Program-made: the position numbers and the translations under genes | NCBI GenBank assembly: GCA_023313575.1 | Contig: JAJTTP010000005.1 | Coordinates: 806,001-870,000, forward strand | Reading direction: 5' to 3' | From: Eutypella sp. D-1 | Taxonomy: Eukaryota > Ascomycota > Sordariomycetes > Xylariales > Diatrypaceae | Length of the DNA: 64,000 nt | Part shown: positions 9,834 through 21,056 of the stretch, one piece after another | Position numbering within the stretch: the first letter of the stretch is position 1 | How the letters are laid out: every line of letters begins with the position of its first letter | The notes under the pieces: generated by a model | The model's input: only the letters and a program-made list of their open reading frames with translations | Database searches by the model: none | What the model was told of the DNA's origin: nothing

Positions 9834-10960
9834 TGTCAAATATTGTTTTTGCAGTAATAGTTTCCGCTAAGGAGGCGTCAATGAAACGCCGATATGCCCA
9901 AGACGAAGTCTTAATCCAGGAAATTGGAAATAGGCTCGTGGTAATGGGGAGATATGAATGCTTAAAACAAATTCACCGATTTCTAACCCGGGGTAATCTT
10001 CAATTTTAACACGTTGAAAGATCGACTTAATCCTGGAGCCTGGAGCGCGTCGTATGTGCGGCCGCAGGCTACTGTAGCCGTGCTTGGGGTGGAGGTCAGT
10101 CAGCCAGTAGTTAGCGCTTGAATCAATTGGAAGTCACGAAACCAAGCGGTCAGAACGGTTTATTTACACCTGTGGCAAGGAGCCCATTCAAGGCATACAA
10201 TGCTGAGTCGACCAATTAAATACTGATCCTCTTCCATTATTGCATCCTCCTGGTATGATCTTTACCTATCAGCGCGATCTTGACTCATCGCCAGGCTTCA
10301 TCGTTGTCGCGGGTTCCCGCTTCTGGTATAGTCACTATCCGGAGATCTTTAGCCTTTCAGGCAACTAGATTTGATCGTTATTGAATAGAAAAAAAGGATT
10401 TTTTTTTTTTCATAATAGTAAATCAACAAATAGGACCATCGCCACTAGGCTACGTTGAAGCCAAGGACGGGGAAGGTTTAGGTTCAACCAAAGCATTGCC
10501 GTTCACCACGATTCGGTCACGGGCCGATCCGGTATATAGGGAAGCACGGTACCTGCGCGGCGGAACGACGGACTATGCGGGCGGGCAAACCCTAAACGAA
10601 GGCGAGCGTTTGCGTGATTTTGGTTGCTATGTCGATATGAGAAATGTCAAGGTGTCTGTGGTCATTCGGACATCTTTAGAGTTGAGAGACGGACCAAGGC
10701 GCTATCGCTCGGTTTTCGCCCGAAATACCGACGTTAAGCCCCGAAGTTCGGTACTGGCGTTACGGCGGGAAGTTGCGAATAGTATAACCCCGCGTTGCTT
10801 CTCCTCGTTGTGGCCCTGCCTCCTGCTCATCATGTCTGTAAATTTGGATTGGCCTGTCGTGTAACCTCTTTGGAGTGTACACAAGTCCAGTGCCTCTAAT
10901 TCCTGTTCCTGCTCTTGTTTTGGTTACATTAAAGGGGGAATTATCATCAGTGCGTTCAAA
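9834..10960. other. divergent promoter region, 1.1 kb
   Basis: It separates the minus-strand 2OG oxygenase from the plus-strand DapA-like gene. It contains an A6-GG-ATT-T10 stretch near 10389-10410. A 122-codon open frame at 10496-10864 overlaps a minus-strand one and shows no family pattern. I see no other structured feature. Confidence 0.55.
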
Positions 10961-12005
10961 ATGGCCGCACCTCCACCGAAGGGAATCCACGTGCCGGTGC
11001 CGACGTTCTTCGTCGGCAAGAAGGCGGCAACTTACAATGAGGTTGCTGCACCAGTGGACGTCGAGACACAGATCAAACACTCGCTTTATCTGGCAAGGGC
11101 AGGCATCAAAGGACTGGTGATTTTGGGAAGCACGGGCGAGGCCATTCATTTGACCAATAAAGAACGGTTCGAGGTCTTGTCGGGCGTGCGAAAGGCGCTC
11201 GATGCCGAGGGCTTCAAGGATTACCCCATAATCGCCGGCACTGCGACTCAAAACATCGAAGAGACCGTGCAGCAACTGAAAGAGGCGAAGGATGCTGGCG
11301 CTGGGTGGGGGCTTGTTCTTGTGCCGGGCTACTTCGCTGGTGCCAGCACTCAGGAAGGTATCATCAGGTGGTTCACTGCTGTCGCTGACCGGAGTCCGAT
11401 ACCCATCATGATGTAGGCTTACAACTATACTTCTACTACATTTTAGAAATATCGCTAATGCAATGAAACGCAGCTACCACTACCCCGGCGTCTCCAACAA
11501 TGTCAAGGTAGTGCCGTCTACGTTCGCCACGTTGTCGCGCCACCCGAACATTGTTGGCTGTAAGCTATCGCACGGCGACCTGTCGTACCACGCACAGATT
11601 TCGGCGAACCCCTCAATTGACCACAGCCATTTCTACACCTTCAGCGGACTGGGCCAACAGCTGCTGCCAGTCGTCTCAGTCGGGGGCGCGGGTGCCATTG
11701 ACGGTTCCGCTGGCTTCTTCCCCAAGACCGTTGTCGCGCTCTTCGAGCTTTCCCTCAAGAATCAGCCTTCCGACGAAGAGGTCCGCAGGCGCCAGCTGCT
11801 GCAGTACAAGGTCAGCTCAATTGAGGAGCTCGTCGTCAAGTACGGAACCGTCGGTATCAAGGAGGCCATTGCTCGGTTGCGCGGATTCGGCGACCCCGAC
11901 GGCACGAGGCTGCCGCTACACGGCGGTATTCCAGGGGGCGACGCTGAGTGGGCTAGGTGGAAAGATGTCATCAACTTGCTAGAGGAAGAGGAAAACAGTC
12001 TCTAA
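10961..12005 (+). CDS. DapA-superfamily aldolase/lyase (dihydrodipicolinate synthase-like)
   Basis: Exons 10961-11412 and 11474-12005, with intron 11413-11473 (GTAGGC...CGCAG), give 327 aa. It is a class I aldolase TIM barrel: GSTGE at residues 56-60 is the carboxylate-binding loop, Tyr152 lies in the IYHYPG rebuilt by splicing, and Lys181 in CKLSHGD is the Schiff-base lysine. Fungi make lysine by the alpha-aminoadipate route, so true DapA activity is unlikely. Known fungal relatives cleave 2-keto-3-deoxy sugar acids or 4-hydroxy-2-oxoglutarate, or are uncharacterised. I infer a pyruvate-releasing aldolase/lyase with unknown substrate. No targeting peptide is evident. The nearby 2OG oxygenase is divergent. 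Confidence 0.9.
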
Positions 12006-12122
12006 GCAAACCCACGGCAGCGGACAGGCAATTCTTGATATTGATAGAGTTGATGCAAACATAGACTACACCTTAGTTTCAATTCGAACTAGAATTTGAT
12101 CCATTGCTCCAATCAGATTACC

Positions 12123-12389
12123 ATGGCAGTGTATTTCGCTATAACTTTTGCCTCATATAATGGCTAACGTAAATAGACCGTTTTTATCATTGGAGGCTCG
12201 GGGGGACTTGGGAAGGAAATGTCCAAGGTGATGGCAGCTCAAGGTGTGTCGCTAAACTAAGCCGACTTCGATGAGCTTCTAACCATCACAGGCGCGCATA
12301 TTGCAATTTTCGGCCGCAAGCAAGACCTTCTCGATGAGGCCAGAAACGAGATCCTTGCAGTCAGACAAGTCGAGCCATCAGTGCCGTAG
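12123..12389 (+). pseudogene. N-terminal remnant of an SDR (ketosphinganine reductase-like)
   Basis: Spliced pieces 12177-12243 and 12292-12389 read VFIIGGSGGLGKEM, then GAHIAIFGRKQDLLDEARNE, and stop at a TAG (12387-12389). The first part is the TGxxxGxG-type cofactor loop of short-chain dehydrogenases; together with FGRKQDLLDEAR it resembles the start of fungal 3-ketodihydrosphingosine reductase. The intron between them (GTGTGT...TCACAG, 48 bp) still splices in frame. A possible first exon is ATGGCA at 12123. Nothing of the catalytic YxxxK half follows in the next 700 bp, so this is a truncated relic. It may have formed by partial duplication of a functional copy elsewhere. Confidence 0.7.
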
Positions 12390-13142
12390 CTGGTGGCATG
12401 GGAATTGCTTTTAACGTCTGTTTCTATCTTGTTTAAGCCCTGCTCGCGAGCTTCTTAGTTTTGCCTTTTATCAGGCGTGACTTAGAGCAGAAGTACAAGG
12501 GTGGCGCATTCCGATGGGAGTGAAGTATCCACATCATGAGCTTAAGTACGTGAGGGCGTCATTTTAGAGTGGCATCGCATGCATGGTCGAGTGGCTGTTA
12601 TGCCCTGATGAGAAAATTCGCAGGCTCCTCTGGACAGGGACTGGCTGTCGTGCTGTTTTGTGGCTACATCCTCCTAACAAGGATTAATGCAGTTGGTAGG
12701 AATAGGAGGTCGCACAATATATCCCATCCCTCCTCAGCCCCTTTGTTCTTCGACTTGAACTATACCCAGGTAGGTGTGCACTGAGCTTGGCAGCGGGGCC
12801 TGTACTCACTCACTAGAAATAACATGTATCAACGGCATCCAATAGACCTGCTCGTTTTGAATTGGAAGGAGTGATGTTGTATCCCGTCTGCCTCTCGTGA
12901 AGCAAGTAGATGGCAGCTGCATGAAGTTACCATGGAAACCTAGCTATGTGACATAGGTAATACCGAGCCGGCCTTGTTGGCTGGGGCACCTGACACCTAC
13001 TGTAGTAATTCCTCTTAACCTCTATCCATGTGTGTGTTAATATCTCCCTTTCAGACACAGATTTCATATACCTAGGAAACATTCTCTACTCCTTAATCAC
13101 AACGCTAATTTATTGGACCACAGCTTTCACACATCATTAGTC
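12390..13142. other. intergenic, 0.75 kb
   Basis: No gene is supported. The 71-codon open frame at 12569-12784 lacks any family pattern. The right end is the likely promoter of the acetyltransferase-like gene. Confidence 0.55.
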
Positions 13143-14797
13143 ATGCCCAAACTTTGGCCAGGAAAGAGTGCGACGGAGGTCTATGCGGACCGGAAAGCCC
13201 TCCGAAAACTTGGAAACAAGTCAGTGATCCCATCTCCCAGCTACATCTCGAGAGCTAAGGAAAACGCAGTGAATCCTACCAGCTAGCGATGTATGTCCTA
13301 GATCAGTATCGCGGTACTTCTGTGTCGTGCCGCTACGCGATACCCCCGAATCTTATAGACCCAACTCAAAGAACAAAGCTCATAGACATCGTCAACGCTG
13401 CTATTTCCGACAATGTGCTCAAGCATGCTGTTTTGCAGGTCGGGATAGCAAATGCAGACACCAAACGGCCCATCTTTGTCCAGTTAGACAGCCTCGACCT
13501 GTGCAAGCATATTGACTGGCGGTTCATCGTGGCTTCAGTGGATTTTGACGCTGCATTGCAAGAGCTAACTCCGTTGCAGCTGGACGCTACTTACCCCAAC
13601 CTCGAGAAACAACCAGGCTGGACGATCGTGATTTTGCACCAACATGGAACCGACTTTCTCGAAATACTCTTTACTTGGAACCACCCGCATGCGGATGGCA
13701 TGAGTGGGAAGATCTTTCACCAAGGCTTAATTAGGAGTCTCAATGCGCAAAAAGAGGATAACACGCAACAAGATATGGATGCAAATACTCTCAAACTTCC
13801 GAGCTCTCCGCCGATGTTGCCTCCCCCTATCGAGCAGGTTATGAAGCTTCCACTTGGGATGAAGTATCTCTTCAAGACGCTGGTGGACGACAGCAAGCCA
13901 CGAGTATTACTATGTAGGGACCCGACGCTCGCCCACTGGGCCCCAATCACTACATCCCCTTACAAGACGCGGTTCCGTTCCTTCACTATTGAAGATAGGG
14001 CCCTTTCCAAAGTCTTAGCTGCGTGTAAGCAGCACCAAACGACGTTAACTGGCCTTTTCCACGGGTTGATACTTGCCTCCCTCGCCTCGCATCTCCAAGA
14101 AAAGGATGCCAGCGGATTTCAAGCTGCCACGACCATCAATATTCGACGATTTGTACCTCCTGCGCCACCAGGATATCCCTGGCTGGAACCAGAGCGGACC
14201 ATGGGCAATTTTGTGTCGCTTTTACATCACACGTTTAACCCGGAGCTCGTGGCTCGAGTACGTTCTTGTCATACAACTCCAGCGCCCAGAACCGATGTGT
14301 CGGTGTTATCCAAAGCACTTGCAGACCTGATCTGGGACGTGGCTGCTAGGGTCAGGGGCGAGATAGCAGGCAAGCTGGAGCTCGGTGTCAAGAACGACGT
14401 GGTTGGGACTCTGAAATTCGTCAATGACTGGAGATCTCAAATGAAGAATGCAGCTCGCAAACCGCGGCAGGCTTCCTGGATGGTCACAGGTCTTGGCGTT
14501 CTGGGCGGTGATGAGAATTCGCCACCCGCGCATGACCATGATAACACGGGTGCCTTGAACGGTGGCGAACAATGCCATACGATAGATGCCTGGAGGCTTC
14601 GCCGCGCTCAGTTCGCTTTGAGTGCGGAGGTTCCGGCTGCCGCGTTGATGATCTCGCCCATGACCGCAGCGGGTGAGCGATTATGTGTCGGGGCCAGTTG
14701 GCAGGACGGTGTTGTTGAAACGGCATTAGGAGAACGGGTCATGGCCGACCTGGAGAGGTGGTTAGGTCAGATAGGAGTCTCCCAAATGCCCCGATGA
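13143..14797 (+). CDS. alcohol acetyltransferase-like protein (condensation-domain fold)
   Basis: Exons 13143-13219 and 13270-14797, with a 50-bp intron (GTCAGT...CGCAG), give 534 aa. The splice joins LGN to NESYQLAMYVLDQYRG, the N-terminal motif typical of fungal AATase/condensation-domain relatives. The catalytic motif is HPHADG (His164, Asp168, Gly169), fitting HxxxDG. A conserved C-terminal region with FALSAEV and a GERLCVGASWQDGVV stretch also fits the fold. These enzymes transfer acyl groups from acyl-CoA to alcohols or amines; the acceptor here is unknown. The first exon (MPKLWPGKSATEVY) is short but in frame. No signal peptide is visible. Confidence 0.83.
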
Positions 14798-16059
14798 CTC
14801 TCGGCTCGCACCAAGGAACAGCTTGTCCGAAATCCGAATCGCTTCCTATAAAACCCCGATCGGGCACTTTATAACCACTAATTACTTTTAACCATTACAC
14901 TTTATTGTATAGCCTATGGGGGGGATCAAATGGGCGGTCGGTGCGCTCATTCGCTCCCTCGCCCGCTTTATTCGCTGCCCATCCATCCATTGTACCTAGA
15001 CTATCTATCCAATCTAGGCTATCTATCTCGGTTATAACTTTCGTCTAGTTATTCTATCCCATCCATCTTCGCTAGCCCTGGCTGCCGGGCGCCCTAACTG
15101 GCAGCCTTAATGGCCTACCAGCCTCAACAAGTGGCTGTACTACATAGTGTGATATAGCTAGGAGTCGTGGAATCCTCGTAGTCGTGTACGGAGCGCATAC
15201 TGCCTATCCCACTACTTTCCTATCTAGGCAAGAGACTTGCCTATTTGAGATATATAGATCCAGATGCCATAAGAAAAAGAAATCGACTCAATAGCCCTCC
15301 GTTTTACGCCGATGCTTCGTATCTTCGGAAACGTGGCACTGGAATTGCTGCAAGCCCCAAAAAGCTTGTTGTCGCGAATACGACGTAATAATGTCCTAAA
15401 CTTGGTCTCGAAGTCATCCAAGATTAAAATTTAGTACCAGTTCGGTAGGGCTTGTTAGGGTAAGATACTCCCGTAACGTCGGCACCTCCTGCATTCTAGC
15501 CGCACATAGGACATCCGGTTATGCAGTGGATCCAGTCCGAGGCATCAGTCGCGAAGCTTTCAGCACTAAGTTTTCAGCGTAGGGACAATCACGTTACGAT
15601 GAAAGAGTGCCCGGTTTATGCGATAGATCCCTACACCCGGTAAGCATCTTGGCATCTTAGTTTCCTGATCGCGATCGCGTCGCAATGATCACCTGCCCTA
15701 ACGGGTATAACTGGGGCCAGTCAGCTCCATCCTTCCAGAATGCTACAAGGGCTGAAGGGCTATGTTCCAGACCGGATCCCCGGGGCTTTCCGCCGCAGCC
15801 AGCGTAAACGATAGGCCAGGGTCACTGCAAAGCACGGTAACTACCCAGTTAGGAAGGCTGTAAGCGCACCTGATTGGCATGGTAAGCGACGGTTGCCAGC
15901 GATGAGAGTGTCAGAGCAAGAGCTATAAAGAGTGGCCCGTCACCAGGCGGATGCAGTATGTAGATCTTCCCATATCTTCAACTTGGCCAAGCTGCTTCCC
16001 CGAGATTTTCGACGTCATTACTAGGCACCGCAACTTCCTCCACCATCACATACCCCACC
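14798..16059. other. intergenic, 1.26 kb
   Basis: It holds short direct repeats of CTATCTATC (15000-15040) and a small inverted repeat GGCTGCCGGGCG...CTGGCAGCC (15080-15105). A 65-codon minus-strand frame at 15224-15421 has no recognisable homology. The repeats hint at mobile-element debris, but no ends or target duplications could be found. The TATA box of the next gene is at 15924. Confidence 0.5.
15924..15929 (+). promoter_or_regulatory. TATA box of the GH114 gene
   Basis: TATAAA lies 131 bp before the ATG at 16060. The position suits a fungal core promoter; no transcript data are available. Confidence 0.45.
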
Positions 16060-17007
16060 ATGTATCGTTATCTCCCGCTCCTTGCTGGATTGGCGTCCGC
16101 CTCCCCCTCAGTGCTGAGGACGGCCGCCTGGAAGCCCGAGGTAGGCACGAAGTGGCAAATCGTGCTAGAGAGCAGTATCGTGGCAGATGGCGTGAAGCCC
16201 GACGTACCCATCTACGATATCGACCTGTACACCAACACGAATGACGGCAAAGACGCGGGGCGTGTCATCGGAAAGCTGCATGATCAGGGCAGGAAAGTCA
16301 TTTGCTACTTCAGCGCCGGCACCTACGAGCCTGACCGGCCTGACTCGGATCGGTTCGAGGATAGCGACCTCGGCGCCACGCTCCCCGATTGGCCAAAGGA
16401 GAGGTGGCTCGATATCCGTCACGACAATGTCCGGGACATCATCAGGGACCGCATCGACCTTGCCGCCGAGATGGGCTGCGACGCCATTGACCCCGACAAC
16501 ATGGATGGATACGTAAGTTGTCTCCATAGCATCTGTCATCTCGAATTAGACGCGACATAAGTATATACTTTGTGCTAACGCCATCTTCGTGCCCAGGACA
16601 ACGAGAATGGGGGTGGTTTCGATACCCCGCTGACGGAGCAAGACTCAATAGACCTGGTTAGGTGGATGGCGCAGCAGGCAGCAGGCCACGGCATGGCCAT
16701 CGGCCTCAAGAATGCGCTGTCCATCATAGAGGATGTGGTGGACGTGGTGGACTTCGCAGTAAATGAGGAGTGTGTTGATTGGACAGAGTGCTCCGAGATG
16801 CAACCCTTCATCGACGCCGGCAAGCCGGTCTTCCATATCGAGTACCCAGAGGGCGCGGGCTCCGACAGCGGCCTTAGCTCGGACGAACTCGAAGAGTACT
16901 GCAGCGCTCGTGGTACCAATGGCTTTTCCACTGTTATCAAAAACTACACCCTCGACGGTTGGGTCCAGTATTGCGACGGGTCTGTTGACTCTACTGAGAT
17001 GTCGTAG
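16060..17007 (+). CDS. secreted GH114-type glycosidase (endo-alpha-1,4-polygalactosaminidase family)
   Basis: Exons 16060-16512 and 16597-17007, with an 84-bp phase-0 intron (GTAAGT...CCCAG), give 287 aa. A signal peptide is seen in residues 1-16 (LPLLAGLASASP). Family hallmarks are the VPIYDIDLY strand, KVICYFSAGTYE, the ERWLDIR element, the acidic cluster AIDPDNMDGY (D144, D146) at the exon junction, ENGGGFDT and GLKNAL, then VFHIEYPE. Characterised members cleave galactosaminogalactan-type or polygalactosamine chains, so a role in remodelling own or foreign wall glycans outside the cell is inferred. The gene looks complete. Confidence 0.88.
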
Positions 17008-18675
17008 GATGGTAGCTATAGAGAGAACAGAGCATGCGACAGAAACCTTGTATTATTCTTGTACAAATGCATACGTCAGGTGTTGTTAGCCTACCTTGTT
17101 ACCTGGGAACTGGACTACGGGGATAAAAGAAACATCGCACTTATATGCCGTATTTAACAGACATTTACAAGAAATTACGTCCGTGAATGAATTTAAGAAG
17201 CTGTTATCACGCCTGAATCCTGTGATCAAGTGTACCTGCATGCTATTGAAACAGCGTCGGGCCTTCTGTTTTCGTTAGTTTACTTTCCTCGTATCTGCTA
17301 GGAATAGGTCTAGTCAACTTCAGGTCCTGTCAAAACTGTTTCATCGAGCTCTATCTTACGCTGTTTATTGCAATGCAGATGAAGAGGATGCAGTAGCCAT
17401 TACCACCGATCACATTGCCTCTGGCCTCGTAGGCTGGTCTCAGACCCCCAAATTCTGTCCCGATTGCCATGACCAAATGGGCACCGCATGGATTAAAACC
17501 ATGTCGGGTCATCCTAGCACCTATCCAATCTGCCTATAACTTACATATTGATGTGAACATTGGAAAGTAGGACCCGAGATTAGTTATCCTGTTCACATAA
17601 TTAGTGCCAAGAATATAACTTTACTTGCAGATTAAGGGGCCGGGGGAGAGGGCTATCTGAATGCAACGAAGGCGGGGACCCCTATTCATTAGAAAGCCTA
17701 GTCTCCACTATGACACGTAGATAGAGGTAGCCACTGCTAGCGTCCCTGGCCGGTTTTCAAGCGACAACTTCTAACACGTTTCCGAGCTAATATCGCTTTC
17801 TTAAGCTCTTCTTAGTATGGAATATGAAGTCCTCCAATGCAGTAGCGAGAATGAGCGAGGTCGTAGAGCACTGGATCTATCATCTGTGTGCTTCTTGGGG
17901 CTCATTCGCAATATCATACAATGCGCAATCTGTTACACAACTCCCCATGGCTTTCCAACATTACTTATAGCAACAATTCAGCTTCCAAGTCATCCTCTAC
18001 TATCAGCCCCAGACGCAAGTACATAGAGGGTATTCATAGAATATCAGAAGAGCCAATTTTTGGTTCAACTACTGCCAGTAGTCTTGGTTAACCCCATCGA
18101 ATCTAGACTGAATGTACTCCTTTCCCTTCTTGTAGTAGTCTAAGAGCAACTAGAAAAATTGAGCTGGTATGTATAAGCGATCATCTTGTAATAAGTACCA
18201 AATCTATAGATTCCAATTTACATAAGGAACGCTTCGTAAGAAACTTCGCCTCGACTTAATCAAGTCACTATCTAATGTTCATGAAGCGCTATGCTATGGC
18301 CATACACCTGTGTAAGTAATCTCCAAACTGAACCCGACCATTCTAGAATAACTCGATATTGAATGATTTCCACTAATATATAAAGGTTTCGATCTTCTTC
18401 TGTCTATTCCGAACACGTGACAGTGATCACTAGTCTCCGGGGATGATGTGAAGGACATCCGAATTAAGTACTTAGAGTGAAGGTCACCGGTGGCTAAAAC
18501 CTTGTAACTCGTATGTCCACAAGGAGGCGTTTTTCCAATGGCTCAACTGTCTTTCTGATGCGCGCGTATACCATAATGTACATCACGTATGACCCTTGGC
18601 AAGGCGTCATAGACGTTTAGGTGTGAGAGACTGAAGACTGACCGCGAACGAGGCAGAAACATGTCGCGTAGTCAC
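17008..18675. other. intergenic, 1.67 kb
   Basis: Neither strand carries a supportable gene. Open frames are below 70 codons and without pattern. The stretch serves as the downstream region of two convergent genes. Confidence 0.55.
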
Positions 18676-21056
18676 TCATGTCTCAATTAGCGAAGCCATC
18701 AAGTCAGAGTATGCGTAGTCCTGCTCGGAGAGCATATCTGCCATGTTCATGTCTGGCGTGTTCGCCCGTGACGTGTTCGTTGACCAGGTATAGGGTTCTA
18801 TAGCCAGGTCATGAAAGAATTGCACGGAGATCTCAGCCGTCGTTGTCACCGGTGCCGAAGTTATCGGACAGATCGTGTTACCGGCCGAGCCAGGCGGAAG
18901 CTGCCGGGGGATCTGTTCCAATCCGCCAAAGGTAGCAACAGGTAATAGGGCGGAGCTGGGTGCGGTTGCCATGAGTAGTTCCTGATGTTGTTGCAATGAT
19001 GGCATCTGCGTTTGCAATTGCAGTTGTGGTTGAGGCTGTGGCCCCACCTTCGTTGTCTGTAGTGCAGACGGCCCACTGTTGCGCTCGTACCAATCCAACA
19101 TGCGCTGTAGGCGCTGCTTGTAATAGTGGAAAGTGTCTCGATCGCCCTTCGAGTCCACCTGTTGGGTGGTAAGGGAGTTAACACGTAGGCAAAGGTTGCC
19201 TATCGCGCCGGGTAGATCGAGGGATTGTCGCAGGGCTCCAATCTGAGGGTTGTCCATCACCGCTTGACCCGAAGCGCTTGTGAGCCTTGCGGTCACGGTA
19301 ATAGCGAAGCTGATCTGCAGCCACTCAGTGTTATTCATGGCCGTGTCTGCATAGATAGGGAGTCCTAAGTAGTAGTCTAGCAGTGACCTCGTCGCTGTTA
19401 GCCCCGATGACAGGAGCTCTACTTGACCCACCGCATCTAGCTGTAACGTCTTAGAGAACTGTGCTGCTTGGCAAAGATATAATTCCGCAGTCCGATATTG
19501 CATAAATAGGAGCTCTCCATAATTAATCAAGCAAAAATCATAGAATTAGTAATGCGTTTGTCGGATCTTTGCCTGAGAGGTTGGAGGATGGATTCCAAGT
19601 GCAAATATGAGGGACTGAACTTACGACTTTCTGCCAGATCAAAAGGAAGGTGGCTGCGGAAGGAATCCAGCTGAGAGCGGAGATCTATGGTCGCAGCTTT
19701 GGCTGTAGAGCCGTTACAGTTTTGTTGGGTCATGTAATCGATAGCCTCCATGATCCTCTGTAGTCGGATGACATGAAACAGGTACTCGTCCGTAGAATAC
19801 TCATACTGGTCGCGAAGTGACATACAGCACTCCTCCAAGTACCTTGTGTACGGAAAGGCATTCAGCTTCTGGAGCAGCTTAGAAACTCTGCAAGGAGTCA
19901 GCTACGATATCCATAATTCTCTTCAAGTACCAGACACTCACGTGGACGAAAGATAAAAGCAACCGGCTAGCGCTCTTTTCTCGTCAGAACTCCTTTCGTT
20001 AGGTGAGTCTTGTGACATCTGGGGATCGACGCAGCCGCCTAGGTGATTCTCCCAGCCATTCACAGGACTCCGGTCTAGCCGTAAATCGGACACTATACTG
20101 ATTGCAAGCTGCAAAATCTGCGAGTAGCGACGACACCTTTGATGATAATGACTCCTGGGCTACGCATTAGCAACACTTGTTAGTCATAGATAGCTGACTA
20201 TAGGATAAATACCAAGCTAGGAAAACGAGTATCCCTTGTAGTAGCTCAAATGATGTCGTTTTGTCCTGAATGATTCGTTGGTTAATGGTTTTCTTTACAA
20301 ACTCCCCCAACCTACGTTGTAGAGGCATATCGTGAAATGAAGAGGATGCTAAAACACTAAGAAAGAGGAAAGGCTTTTCTTTTTTGAGTATCTCCGCAGA
20401 CATTTGAGGCGGTATGACGACGAAAGGGAAGTGGGCCGTTAGTCTAGACTTGTATACGCTCAGCAGGTTATTCCCCTGCTCCATCGTGAGTAGCCCTTCC
20501 TCTATGACATCAATAGACATGAAGCTGTTGCTGGACCCGGATGAGGATGTCGAGGCCAAGCTGTTCCGAGATCCTTCGATACCGTCGCAGTCATCGTTCA
20601 TGGGTGAAGAGGCTCGTGACCGCATTAATTCGTCTATCTTAGACTCGAGCGCCTCGATTCGTCTTTACGGGAAACAGTGAGCTTACTGCTTCTCAAGAAG
20701 TTCAGAAAATTAATCTTCATAGTCTTACCCATCACGTTTAGCAGACTTATACCGTCGCCTAGCCGGCCTATACACGCAGTTTTTCCCCAGTCGGCGGCAT
20801 CTATACATCATCATAAGGTCAGTGTAATCCGCCCAGAAACCAACTTCAGGCGGCGTAATTGACATGGAAAGTAGGATAGCAATTTGTGGAAGCGTTTAAG
20901 AACAGTCCTTTTTTCACCATACCTATCACATGTAGGACCTTGTTGGGTACGATCGCATCGTATCTTAAGGTGATAGCAATTCTGACAAGTCTTGGATAGC
21001 AGGGGCGGAGAGCCTGGACCCTCATTCACCCGCTTATCGGCGGCGGAGGATACCAT
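18676..21056 (-). CDS. Zn2Cys6 fungal transcription factor
   Basis: Six exons, 21056-20923, 20800-20729, 20662-20213, 20154-19942, 19887-19625 and 19514-18676, close into 656 aa. The DNA-binding cluster is CQNCYHLKIRC...TC-DR-CRRLGKNC, with six Cys in Cx2Cx6Cx8Cx2Cx6C spacing; the first intron falls between CDR and the fifth Cys. A basic linker (RPARRRYKSAKRDG) and a short coiled coil (RIEALESKIDEL) follow. The middle region (AHFPFVVIP, LQGILVFLAWSHYH, LQLAISIVSDLRLDRSP, ERSSDEKRALAGCFYLSS) is typical of fungal zinc-cluster regulators. The C-terminal part has a Gln-rich stretch near 19020. Introns 2 and 5 need AAG and GAG acceptors in my model, so those junctions are less certain. The target genes are unknown; the citrate-synthase-like gene 2 kb away is one candidate. 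Confidence 0.85.

Noticed and set aside
10496..10864. A 122-codon open frame before the DapA-like gene
   Set aside because: No recognisable motif; it overlaps other random frames and lies in the divergent promoter.
14900..15110. Possible retroelement fragment (CTATCTATC repeats and GGCTGCC/GGCAGCC inverted repeat)
   Set aside because: No termini, target duplication or coding remnant could be identified.
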